DNA of 44,061 bases from a virus. Below, piece by piece: positions 1 to 5,438 of this stretch. The stretch lies in IMG/VR virus record IMGVR_UViG_3300022538_000288, positions 1 to 44,061 of that record; one strand, given 5' to 3'. Positions within the stretch are counted from its first letter, which is position 1. Every line of letters starts with the position of its first letter. The notes under the pieces were generated by a model. The model saw only the letters and a program-made list of their open reading frames with translations. It was not told the DNA's origin and ran no database searches. The position numbers and the translations under genes were made by a program.

Positions 1-141
1 GACAATCAAATCAACTATGTCAAACTTCCAGTTCATTTTTGCCTCCAGAACTTCCACCATTTGCGTTCATAACATCTAAAAGATTCACCTTCTGCTATAC
101 CGTGAAAGCCGTAAGGCGTGTTGGAACGGCATTGTCTTTGC
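1..141. repeat. Terminal direct repeat, left copy (circular closure)
   Basis: The first 141 bases are identical to the last 141 (43921-44061). The repeat runs through the 5' end of the lysozyme-like gene and the 45-residue gene upstream of it, with no break in either reading frame. This is what a circular assembly graph leaves when it is written out linearly with one k-mer of overlap. 141 is the largest default k-mer of a common metagenome assembler, so it is probably not a physical phage terminus. Confidence 0.95.
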
Positions 142-170
142 CACCATTTACAATCTTTGCATTTTTTCAT
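33..170 (-). CDS. 45-residue Cys-rich small protein
   Basis: Unrecognised micro-gene. The product starts MKKCKDCKWWQRQC, so a CxxC pair and a third Cys sit close to the N-terminus and a fourth Cys at residue 33. The C-terminus is rich in Trp, Lys and Arg (KWWKFWRQK). This suggests a small metal-binding knuckle, but no family can be named. Its TGA stop overlaps the ATG of the lysozyme-like gene by four bases (ATGA) and its last codons contain the GGAGG Shine-Dalgarno of that gene. It follows the 123-residue gene after 4 bases. The tight coupling is the main support for the gene. Confidence 0.65.
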   Translation of the reverse strand: MKKCKDCKWWQRQCRSNTPYGFHGIAEGESFRCYERKWWKFWRQK

Positions 171-174
171 TTTA

Positions 175-546
175 TTAACTCTGGGTTCTCGTGGATGTTG
201 GTTCTTTAACTTTCTGTACCATTTCCCGATGACCTTTTTCGGCTTCGTCCCAAGTGAAATATCTGTTCATTTCTTGGTCGAGCAGCCCGCCGAAAACCAT
301 CGTTTCAAACAACAAGGGTGGCCCTTCACCGAAGCTATGGTCGAGACCCAAAAAAACAGTTGATACAAGAACAGGTTGCCATTTTTTCACTCTAAGCAAT
401 TTGCCCAACCAAAATTTCCATCGAGGAACATCTATGCTGGTTTTTGCTATGTGCCTGTCTGTATTTGTTTCAAACCAACTCGCCCACTCCATTACGCTAA
501 CAGCTTTGGGTTCGTGGCCTTCCAGAATATATTTATCGTTGCTCAT
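175..546 (-). CDS. Conserved phage hypothetical protein (123 aa)
   Basis: I recognise this from general memory as a recurrent phage hypothetical type: a central stretch VSTVFLGLDHSFG followed by LLFETMVFGG and a C-terminal YFTWDEAEKGH. These conserved blocks probably form one small soluble domain, but its function is unknown. There is no signal peptide or membrane segment. The start is an ATG at 546 that overlaps the stop of the upstream gene by four bases. It belongs to the first part of the leftward operon, downstream of the ParB-like gene. Confidence 0.75.
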   Translation of the reverse strand: MSNDKYILEGHEPKAVSVMEWASWFETNTDRHIAKTSIDVPRWKFWLGKLLRVKKWQPVLVSTVFLGLDHSFGEGPPLLFETMVFGGLLDQEMNRYFTWDEAEKGHREMVQKVKEPTSTRTQS

Positions 547-890
547 TCATCAAACTCCTCCCTGTACCGCTTCTGGTGCAGGGCCTTTAGTCGCTGGTTG
601 ATTTTGTCAATTGATTTGGCAATATCGCCCATCAAAGCGCGATACGTTTTTTCGGTTAAGTGCTGTTTTTCTTCATACCACCTGCGAAGCCAGTACCAAC
701 CATCCCTGCCGCTGCATACCACCCGCGAACTGAGCAACCCAACTACGGTCGCCATATCAGAATGGCCGTGTTTTTTGTAGTAATCTATGCGGTCAAGAAT
801 GTATTTCTCTCGTGTTTGAGCCGGGGCGTCCGGGTCGTGAATACTGTTGGGTATCTGACCGCCATATTCGGGAAGTACTTGTGTTTCCAT
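543..890 (-). CDS. Hypothetical protein (115 aa)
   Basis: I do not recognise the family. The product is soluble and charged, rich in Tyr, Arg and Lys in its second half, with a predicted helical C-terminus (DIAKSIDKINQRLKALHQKRYREE). Its stop overlaps the next start by four bases, so it is translationally coupled to the 123-residue gene. The 3' end of the gene contains one copy of a hairpin (560-583) that recurs at 34899-34930 and 39467-39490. The upstream gap to the ParB-like gene is 15 bases, with a weak purine-rich Shine-Dalgarno. Confidence 0.65.
   Translation of the reverse strand: METQVLPEYGGQIPNSIHDPDAPAQTREKYILDRIDYYKKHGHSDMATVVGLLSSRVVCSGRDGWYWLRRWYEEKQHLTEKTYRALMGDIAKSIDKINQRLKALHQKRYREEFDE
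560..583. repeat. Dispersed hairpin repeat, copy A
   Basis: CCCTGTACC and GGTGCAGGG flank the six-base loop GCTTCT. The nine-base arms pair with one T-G wobble. The copy lies inside the 3' end of the 115-residue gene. Copy C (39467-39490) has the same arms with the loop as its reverse complement, and copy B (34899-34930) has closely similar arms and a longer loop. Confidence 0.6.
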
Positions 891-905
891 CTTTCTTTCT
901 CTTTG

Positions 906-1235
906 TTAATTTAGGACAACCGCTTTTATCTTTTCCCACTCAAGAAACTCTGCTGCTAAATATCTCCGGTAGCCAAAAACTAAATAATATAGACCACCAT
1001 CAATTCCATCTTCCTTTAAGAGTTCATCGGGCACGTCAAGTTGCCTTACGCCTATACACTCAATTTGCCCGCACGCTTTTAGCGAATCCATCAGCTCCTT
1101 GAGTGATTCTTTGACGGCTTTGATTTTTCGTTGTTGGACTAACTTTAGAAGGCTTTGACGGCTAAGCACATCGGGGAAAATCCGAATTTGATTAAGGCTT
1201 AACAGCTTGCCTTCTTTGATACCTTTCTTAGCCAC
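906..1235 (-). CDS. ParB/sulfiredoxin-fold domain protein (109 aa)
   Basis: The second half reads GQIECIGVRQ, then YYLVFGYRRYLAAEFLEWEK, then IKAVV. This is the ParB N-terminal-like pattern (GQ-x-x-P/I-hydrophobic, G-x-R-R-hydrophobic-x-A, hydrophobic-x-A-x-V). The ParB C-terminal DNA-binding part is absent, so it is a stand-alone domain. In phages such proteins act as nucleases, NTP-binding regulators or adaptors for methyltransferases. The start is a GTG at 1235, four bases after GGAG. It is the first gene of the leftward unit and lies back-to-back with the attP/integrase segment, a usual place for early or lysogeny-control genes. No HTH is visible. Confidence 0.65.
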   Translation of the reverse strand: MAKKGIKEGKLLSLNQIRIFPDVLSRQSLLKLVQQRKIKAVKESLKELMDSLKACGQIECIGVRQLDVPDELLKEDGIDGGLYYLVFGYRRYLAAEFLEWEKIKAVVLN

Positions 1236-1253
1236 TTTTCTCTCCTGTCAAAA

Positions 1254-1297
1254 TAGGTAAAGATTTTGCTTGACAACCCCCTGTGAAGTTAGGTAAA
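1254..1297. promoter_or_regulatory. Repeated TAGGTAAA operator candidate
   Basis: TAGGTAAA occurs at 1254-1261 and again at 1290-1297, 36 bases apart. The first copy sits just upstream of the ParB-like start and the second overlaps the -10 box of the rightward integrase promoter. A regulator bound here could act on both divergent transcripts. This is inferred from position and repetition only. Confidence 0.4.
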
Positions 1298-1299
1298 CT
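1270..1299 (+). promoter_or_regulatory. Sigma70-type promoter reading into attP/integrase
   Basis: TTGACA at 1270-1275 and TAAACT at 1294-1299 are separated by 18 bases. A transcript would begin near 1306 and run through the tRNA-derived attP segment into the integrase at 1422. Confidence 0.5.
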
Positions 1300-1313
1300 A
1301 CGCCCTTTAGATA

Positions 1314-1398
1314 AGCCTCATAATTGACCAGCCTTCCAAGCTGGGGACACGAGTTCGACTCTCGTTACCCGCTGTGAAATGGGTGGAATAATGAGGCT
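1314..1398 (+). other. attP: Phage attachment site (attP) in a tRNA-Gly(TCC) 3' half
   Basis: Bases 1328-1373 match the 3' half of a tRNA-Gly. They give an anticodon arm CCAGC-CTTCCAA-GCTGG (anticodon TCC), a variable region, a T arm ACGAG-TTCGACT-CTCGT with the TTCGA loop, and the acceptor strand ending ACCCGCT. No 5' half (D arm, 5' acceptor strand) is present, so this is not a complete tRNA. Integrases of this class commonly recombine in the 3' part of a tRNA gene and restore it on insertion. A 12-base inverted repeat (1314-1325 and 1387-1398, 11 of 12 matching) flanks it. The integrase starts 24 bases further on. Confidence 0.85.
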
Positions 1399-1421
1399 AA
1401 AGCCTTAAACAAACGGGGGCT

Positions 1422-2270
1422 ATGATGTTTCAGGCGTTTGGCCAGAGCAAGCTGGCAGGGACGCCAATCTCCGCCTCGCTAAAGGAGTGGAGGAGCCACA
1501 TAAAGCGGTTCTCACCGCGAACGCAGGAACACTATACAATGGTCTTGCGGCGGTTCGGGGAATCTCTGGATATTACGGTTCTTGAGGAGCTTCGACCGCA
1601 GCAGATAGAAAAATACATAAATTTTCTGCTGTCCAAAGGGGTCAAAAACAGGACTTGCAACGCCCACCTGACAGCCATAAAATCCTTCTGCGGTTGGCTG
1701 GCTCAAAACTATAGCGTTCCCAATATCGGCGTGGGGTTCTTAATGCTCGCCGAAGACCCGCCTAAACAAAGGGTCTTGACCTCAGAGGAATATCAGAAAG
1801 TCTTGGCGGTCTGCAAGCCATACGAGGCCGATATGATAAAATTCTTAGGTCATACCGGCCTGCGAGTCACAGAAGCCGTCAGTTTGACCTGGGGCTGTTT
1901 TGACCCGCCCTTAACCAAGATAACCCTCACAGGCAAGGGCAGGCGCCGCAGAACCGTACCCTTGAACGATACCTGCCGCGAAATCCTCAAAAAATATCCT
2001 CGTGGTACACCTGAAACACATTTGAACTTTTTAAAGAGCGACCGAAAATGCTTATATTGGCAATGCCAAACATTGGCATCTAAAGCTCATATTCGACCGT
2101 TTGGCCCGCACGCCCTGAGACATTTCTTTTGCACCGAATTAACTAAGCAAAATGTCCCAATGGCAAAAGTCTCCAAAATTATGGGCCATTCGTCAATTCG
2201 TACAACCGAAAAAATCTATATGCACTTAACAGAGAGCGATCTACTGCACACTACCGACTGTCTGGATTAG
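1422..2270 (+). CDS. int: Tyrosine site-specific recombinase (integrase)
   Basis: It catalyses recombination between attP and a host tRNA-Gly gene through a covalent 3'-phosphotyrosine. Residues 20-105 form the SAM-like core-binding domain, and 115-275 the catalytic domain. The catalytic set is visible: Arg148 (in GLRVTE), the Lys172 region, His230 and Arg233 (HALRHF), His256 (MGHSS) and Tyr266 (KIYMH). At 282 residues it is of XerC/D size, without the extra arm-binding domain of lambda Int. The start may be ATG 1422 or ATG 1425; GGGGG precedes both. It is the main rightward gene and lies directly beside attP. Its 3' end overlaps a convergent gene by 20 bases. Confidence 0.97.
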   Translation: MMFQAFGQSKLAGTPISASLKEWRSHIKRFSPRTQEHYTMVLRRFGESLDITVLEELRPQQIEKYINFLLSKGVKNRTCNAHLTAIKSFCGWLAQNYSVPNIGVGFLMLAEDPPKQRVLTSEEYQKVLAVCKPYEADMIKFLGHTGLRVTEAVSLTWGCFDPPLTKITLTGKGRRRRTVPLNDTCREILKKYPRGTPETHLNFLKSDRKCLYWQCQTLASKAHIRPFGPHALRHFFCTELTKQNVPMAKVSKIMGHSSIRTTEKIYMHLTESDLLHTTDCLD

Positions 2271-2451
2271 CCTCTTTCTCTGCTTTCAGCCGGTCGATTT
2301 TCTTCTGGCCGTCTTCCTCAACTAAAATTCTTATGGAATCGTGGGGCTTGCGGTCTTCCAGTTCTGCCAGTTCATTTGCAATCCGCAAAACTTCTCGGTA
2401 ATTGTCATTGCGGAAATTAAGAACTGTTCTGTTTTCGTATTCACTACTCAT
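2251..2451 (-). CDS. Small charged protein beside the integrase (66 aa)
   Basis: I do not recognise a named family. The product is highly charged and predicted helical (NYREVLRIANELAELEDRKPHD, then KKIDRLKAEKEA). It has no signal peptide or membrane segment. Size and position next to the integrase would suit a recombination directionality factor or a small regulator, but no HTH or ribbon-helix-helix motif is clear. A GGAG Shine-Dalgarno lies six bases before the ATG. The stop lies inside the integrase 3' end, so the two genes converge with a 20-base overlap. Confidence 0.6.
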   Translation of the reverse strand: MSSEYENRTVLNFRNDNYREVLRIANELAELEDRKPHDSIRILVEEDGQKKIDRLKAEKEANPDSR

Positions 2452-2474
2452 ATTTATCTCCTTTGTTGCAACTT

Positions 2475-2503
2475 ACTATAGTCATCGGCAGAAGTCAATT
2501 AAA
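2475..2503 (-). promoter_or_regulatory. Minus-strand promoter for the 66-residue gene
   Basis: On the minus strand TATAGT (2480-2475) is a good -10 box. A weak -35 box TTTAAT (2503-2498) lies 17 bases upstream of it. The predicted start lies about 15-20 bases before the GGAG-ATG of the 66-residue gene. The segment 2504-2611 holds only a small AGCCC-GAAA-GGGCT hairpin (about 2538-2551) without a T run. Confidence 0.4.
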
Positions 2504-2611
2504 TTATTAGCTTTTTTTGGGTTTTTTCGCAAATAAGCCCGAAAGGGCTGATTTTAGGCAAAAAACAAGGATTTTCGGTGTAAATTTTTTAGGGAATCCT
2601 ACACATTTTGC

Positions 2612-2640
2612 TTGTAAAAAGACCTTGGTTTTGGTAGAAT
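2612..2640 (+). promoter_or_regulatory. Sigma70-type promoter for the PEP-CTERM gene
   Basis: TTGTAA (2612-2617), a 17-base spacer and TAGAAT (2635-2640) stand immediately before the gene. The predicted transcription start is 2646-2648, which is at the ATG itself. No Shine-Dalgarno is present. The mRNA would therefore be leaderless or nearly so. Confidence 0.55.
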
Positions 2641-2647
2641 ATCATTT

Positions 2648-3229
2648 ATGAAATCAGCCGCTTTTTTGTCCATTTTAATCCTTGCCTTGCCCGCTGCCGG
2701 TGTGATTGTAAACATCGAGGCCGATAATTATCCTTTTGAAACCCCTATAAGCGACAGCTTTGAATTTATCACATTACGCGCACCAGCCTATGCAGGTTTC
2801 GGGGGAGAGGTGGTTGCCGTCCAGTCAACTCATACTATGCAGCTTCTGGGCGAGAAAGTCCTGGGCTACTCCTGGGACAACGAGTTCTGGGGTAACAGTG
2901 TAAGGTTTCGAATTAGCTTCGATGGTTTCGCCAAAAGTTTAAGTGTCAAGATGATTGGCAAAGAAGGTTCTTTGAAGGGCGTAACTGTCTTGGACGCTTA
3001 CAATGCAAATCACGAGTTAATCATTTCTGTCAATAAAAAAGCTCAACCCGGAATTGTAACCTTTCGGAGTACCGAGCGCGAAACCTACGACATAGCTTAT
3101 TATGAGCTATACAGCGAGCGAGCCATTGCCTTTGACGATATAACGATTGACTACCAACCTGTCCCAGAGCCGGCGACAATCCTGTTGCTAACTCTTATGA
3201 TGGTTTGCTTGCGGCGTTTACATATCTAA
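2648..3229 (+). CDS. Exported PEP-CTERM protein (phage-encoded)
   Basis: A 193-residue protein with an N-terminal Sec signal (MKSAAFLSILILALPAAG). The middle (20-170) is rich in beta-strand-like stretches and resembles the beta-sandwich bodies common in this class. It ends with the sorting tail PVPEPATILLLTLMMVCLRR: the VPEP motif, a hydrophobic helix and a basic end. In hosts with exosortase this tail anchors or sorts proteins to the envelope or extracellular polysaccharide. No exosortase is present in the phage, so the host's would be used. It has its own promoter and stands apart from the leftward operons, the hallmark of a moron gene expressed in the lysogen. A lysogenic-conversion or superinfection-exclusion role is inference. 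Confidence 0.85.
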   Translation: MKSAAFLSILILALPAAGVIVNIEADNYPFETPISDSFEFITLRAPAYAGFGGEVVAVQSTHTMQLLGEKVLGYSWDNEFWGNSVRFRISFDGFAKSLSVKMIGKEGSLKGVTVLDAYNANHELIISVNKKAQPGIVTFRSTERETYDIAYYELYSERAIAFDDITIDYQPVPEPATILLLTLMMVCLRRLHI

Positions 3230-3269
3230 AAAACACTTCCTCGATTTATTGTCAATTGTTTTGCAGTAC

Positions 3270-3308
3270 AAAAAAGCCAGGCCTCATAAACACTGCTGGG
3301 CCTGGCTT
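3270..3308 (-). terminator. Rho-independent terminator of the lysis-like operon
   Basis: The ten-base arms AAGCCAGGCC (3274-3283) and GGCCTGGCTT (3299-3308) pair perfectly. On the minus strand the stem is followed by six T. It lies 25 bases after the DUF6765 stop. The same stem lacks a T run on the plus strand but could still slow transcription of the convergent PEP-CTERM gene. Confidence 0.8.
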
Positions 3309-3332
3309 CGGAGGAGGGTTATGATGAAAAGC

Positions 3333-4085
3333 TTATAGAGATTTTATGAAATCCGCCAGGTGGAGTCGAGCAGCTTTTATGAAATCAACCTTGCGTGGTT
3401 TCAATTTGCTATACCGAACATCATCACCTGACAATCGGCATAGTGCCTCTTTTCGCTGGTCGTAGTCATCTATCCCAAAGATTGTTTCCAGCTTTTCGGC
3501 TATCTGCGGCCAAGCCGCAGTTTTGCTTTTGGCATATCGCCATAGATGGCCGTAAGTGGCCGCTGCACAGCTCATCGCACGAACCCGATTGTCGATATGC
3601 TGCTTTGTCCGGGGGTCGTACCACTCGGCATTTACAATATCCGGAGCCATTCCCATATCGGTATGGCCTACATTCGGCAAAGGTCTCGGAATGTATGAGA
3701 ACCAATAGCAAGCATTACACTTTTCTTCCCAGCCGGTGAATCCTTGATGGCTGAATGTATCCTGTAGGCCGTGAAGGGCAATTCCAAATCGGATCGGATC
3801 GTCAATTGCCACATCAATTAAAGCCTTGGCACGCTTGCTGTTCTGCTTGACCATCCATAACTTTTCGCCTGGGATAAAGTGAAACGGCACCAGAACCGAT
3901 AACTGAATCTGTCTGTCCTTCCAGTTGCCCAAGATGGCCGATTGGGTCTGGATGCCGTAAAGGTCGGCTTTAGTCAAGTCATCTGTGTACTGGTCTGCCC
4001 AGGCAATTATTTCAGCAGTCTCAGCGCATATCCCGACTTTCCTCGCAAGGGCATAGGTCAGGTAAAAATGAATGTCCTTTTGCAT
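3333..4085 (-). CDS. DUF6765-like protein with phospholipase-like metal residues
   Basis: A 250-residue protein beginning MQKDIHFYLTYALARKVG, with AWADQYTDD at about 29-36, LHGLQDTFSHQGF at 104-116 and GHTDMG at 140-145. The spaced His/Asp pattern (Asp4/His6, Asp31/Asp35, His105, Asp109, His113, His141) resembles the zinc-binding layout of the phospholipase C/S1-P1 nuclease fold, and I assign it to DUF6765 from memory of that family. Enzymatic activity is not established. The start at 4085 is fixed by a TAATG overlap with the preceding micro-gene; an ATG further upstream lies in that gene's frame space. It closes a four-gene cassette with a holin-like protein, so a role in lysis, possibly membrane phospholipid attack, is inferred. 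Confidence 0.65.
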   Translation of the reverse strand: MQKDIHFYLTYALARKVGICAETAEIIAWADQYTDDLTKADLYGIQTQSAILGNWKDRQIQLSVLVPFHFIPGEKLWMVKQNSKRAKALIDVAIDDPIRFGIALHGLQDTFSHQGFTGWEEKCNACYWFSYIPRPLPNVGHTDMGMAPDIVNAEWYDPRTKQHIDNRVRAMSCAAATYGHLWRYAKSKTAAWPQIAEKLETIFGIDDYDQRKEALCRLSGDDVRYSKLKPRKVDFIKAARLHLADFIKSL

Positions 4086-4255
4086 TACGCCGCTGTTTTG
4101 AAAGCGCTGTAAGCCTTGCCCAGCTTTGTTGCCATAGCCACGGCTTCCTGTTCTGTGGCCTCTTTGAGCCAATTAACGATTGCCTCAATTAAAAGAGGTA
4201 TCAGTGCTGTAATTAACTGCGATAAAATTGCCTTCCAATCAATATTATTCGACAT
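4085..4255 (-). CDS. 56-residue hydrophobic micro-protein
   Basis: The product reads MSNNIDWKAILSQLITALIPLLIEAIVNW and ends with a soluble helix. One hydrophobic segment spans about residues 9-29, with acidic and Trp residues at its ends, as in short holins or phage membrane peptides. The stop shares bases with the DUF6765 start (TAATG). The start lies within the 3' end of the coiled-coil gene, 15 bases before an AGCAGCAAG-type purine stretch. The overlap on both sides strongly suggests a genuine gene. Possible pinholin or accessory lysis peptide, not recognised. Confidence 0.65.
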   Translation of the reverse strand: MSNNIDWKAILSQLITALIPLLIEAIVNWLKEATEQEAVAMATKLGKAYSAFKTAA

Positions 4256-4442
4256 CTTGCTGCTCCTTCCCGTCTAATAAGTTTTCAATACGGACTTTTC
4301 TTCTGTAAATCATTTTGCCAAGCCTATCGAGGTTTTTCCGAAGGTCCTCACAGTCGGCATTAGCAACCATCAATTGACGATTGAGTTCACGCACTTTTTC
4401 ACGCTCAGCTTCGAGTAATTTTGGACGTTCACTTTCGGGCAT
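4245..4442 (-). CDS. Short coiled-coil protein (65 aa)
   Basis: A highly charged helical protein (ERPKLLEAEREKVRELNRQL, then CEDLRKNLDRLGKMIYRRK) with heptad-like Leu spacing. No membrane segment or signal is visible. The ATG at 4442 is chosen with GGAG ten bases upstream; a TTG at 4448 is an alternative. It overlaps the holin-like gene upstream by 14 bases and the 56-residue gene downstream by 11. In size, coil and position it resembles the o-spanin or Rz-like components of other cassettes, but it has no N-terminal membrane anchor, so that label is not supported. Confidence 0.6.
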   Translation of the reverse strand: MPESERPKLLEAEREKVRELNRQLMVANADCEDLRKNLDRLGKMIYRRKVRIENLLDGKEQQDVE

Positions 4443-4698
4443 TTTCAATTGACTCCTTCAGGTCGTCAATTTTATCTGATAGATTTTGATACTGTATCGT
4501 TGTCAGTTTTAGTACATTTTCGATACAATCCTCAACTCCCTTATGCCGTTCATCGCAAACATCCCGAAATACAACATCATCGCTGCAAACGTGCTTTTTC
4601 GGGTGGCTGGTGTGCTTCCTTAAAGCCTCATAGACCCCGATTATCGCAGCAAAGATGGCGATTATCGCACCAACTAAAACCTTCAAAAACATATCCAT
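4429..4698 (-). CDS. Holin-like membrane protein (89 aa)
   Basis: One hydrophobic segment (residues 4-23, LKVLVGAIIAIFAAIIGVYE) is followed by a basic stretch and then an acidic helical C-terminal half with four Cys-containing positions (CSDDVVFRDVCDERHKGVEDC). A single-TM protein with a charged tail at the head of a compact cassette is compatible with a holin or a membrane anchor for a lysis complex. No family match can be claimed. The ATG at 4698 has AAGG about six bases upstream and follows a minus-strand promoter at 4749-4721. Confidence 0.55.
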   Translation of the reverse strand: MDMFLKVLVGAIIAIFAAIIGVYEALRKHTSHPKKHVCSDDVVFRDVCDERHKGVEDCIENVLKLTTIQYQNLSDKIDDLKESIENARK

Positions 4699-4706
4699 CT
4701 TCGACC

Positions 4707-4749
4707 TTGACTTTCCTGAGCTAATACGTTAGTGTTTAGCCGTGAACAA
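4707..4749. promoter_or_regulatory. Overlapping divergent promoters
   Basis: Rightward: TTGACT (4707-4712), a 17-base spacer and TAGTGT (4730-4735). Leftward on the minus strand: TTGTTC (4749-4744), a 17-base spacer and TATTAG (4726-4721). The two overlap by about 15 bases, so one polymerase would block the other. They would feed the lipoprotein pair on one side and the holin/DUF6765 cassette on the other. Confidence 0.45.
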
Positions 4750-4763
4750 AAAGCAAAAATTCA
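4735..4763 (+). repeat. 29-base imperfect direct repeat, copy 1
   Basis: This copy starts TTTAGCCGTGAAC and is about 26 of 29 identical to 5174-5202, which contains the start of the 85-residue membrane protein. Here it opens a 13-codon reading frame (GTG at 4742, TGA ending at 4783) whose first six residues MNKKQK equal those of the 85-residue protein. That frame ends by overlapping the lipoprotein ATG (ATGA), so it may act as a leader peptide or be the remnant of a duplicated gene start. Confidence 0.6.
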
Positions 4764-4779
4764 TCACAGGAGCGGAAAA

Positions 4780-5124
4780 ATGAAAAAAATAATTATTACC
4801 ATCTTAGCGTGTTTGTGGGCGATGCTAAGTTCTGGATGTGAGGGGACTACGTATTATGGCACCTACAATCCCGCCACCGATGAGAATGCTTATATTGCTC
4901 AGGGCATCAATAATTTTCTTGCTGGTTTGGCTCAACAACAACAGCCGAAAGATAACTATCAATGGTTCGCGCCACAAGGCGATTTTGTTGACCGGCCCGA
5001 TGGTAGTTATCGCTGGAACGCATTCAAGCAGCGATATGAGTATATTGGACCTAATGTATATCAGCGACAGCAACTTAATAATCAACAGCAATTACTCTAT
5101 GAGTTAAGACGTCTAAACGAATAA
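4780..5124 (+). CDS. Small lipoprotein (114 aa)
   Basis: The N-terminus MKKIIITILACLWAMLSSGC is a lipoprotein signal with a lipobox (L-S-S-G-C) and Cys20 as the predicted lipidated residue. The mature part is rich in Tyr, Asn and Gln (YYGTYNPATDENAY, LAQQQQPKDNY, QRQQLNNQQQ), with little regular structure. The ATG at 4780 follows AGGAG by eight bases; an in-frame ATG at 4732 would bury the signal peptide. It reads against the leftward flow together with the next gene. A lysogen-expressed envelope role (exclusion, or Rz1-like lysis) is possible but unproven. Confidence 0.75.
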   Translation: MKKIIITILACLWAMLSSGCEGTTYYGTYNPATDENAYIAQGINNFLAGLAQQQQPKDNYQWFAPQGDFVDRPDGSYRWNAFKQRYEYIGPNVYQRQQLNNQQQLLYELRRLNE

Positions 5125-5173
5125 GGATGCTTGATTGATTTTTTAACTTTTCAAAGAACAAAAAGTAAGGTTA

Positions 5174-5202
5174 TTTAGCTATGAACAAAAAGCAAAAAAT
5201 CA
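5174..5202 (+). repeat. 29-base imperfect direct repeat, copy 2
   Basis: The counterpart of 4735-4763. It covers the last six bases before, and the first seven codons of, the 85-residue membrane protein. Confidence 0.6.
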
Positions 5203-5438
5203 CCCTTTGGTTCGGCATCGCTGTCATAACTGTAATGGCTTTATTTCCACCCACAGACCGTGCAATGGGCTATTATCATTATTCTGGCCGAGCTTCCGAT
5301 GTATGGCATTCTGGTTATACTTTTCTTTTAATTGCATCACCTTCACAGATAGCATTTACTAAACTTTTTATTCAATGGTTCGTTATAGCAAGTATCACAA
5401 TAGGTCTTTTTGTAACATTCAAAATTCCAAAGAAGTAA
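5181..5438 (+). CDS. Two-helix membrane protein (85 aa)
   Basis: Two hydrophobic segments are visible, at residues 7-24 (ITLWFGIAVITVMALFPP) and 60-80 (FIQWFVIASITIGLFVTF). They are separated by a 35-residue aromatic loop with HYSGRASDVWHSGY. The C-terminus is basic. It resembles small inner-membrane exclusion or antiholin proteins only in topology. It is probably co-transcribed with the lipoprotein 56 bases upstream. The Shine-Dalgarno is weak (AAGG, distant). Its stop abuts the convergent stop of the 1298-residue gene with no gap and no terminator between them. Confidence 0.65.
   Translation: MNKKQKITLWFGIAVITVMALFPPTDRAMGYYHYSGRASDVWHSGYTFLLIASPSQIAFTKLFIQWFVIASITIGLFVTFKIPKK

Noticed and set aside
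1300-1400. A complete or permuted tRNA gene
   Set aside because: Only the anticodon arm, T arm and 3' acceptor strand are present. No D arm or matching 5' acceptor strand is found on either side, so this is an attachment core and not a functional tRNA.
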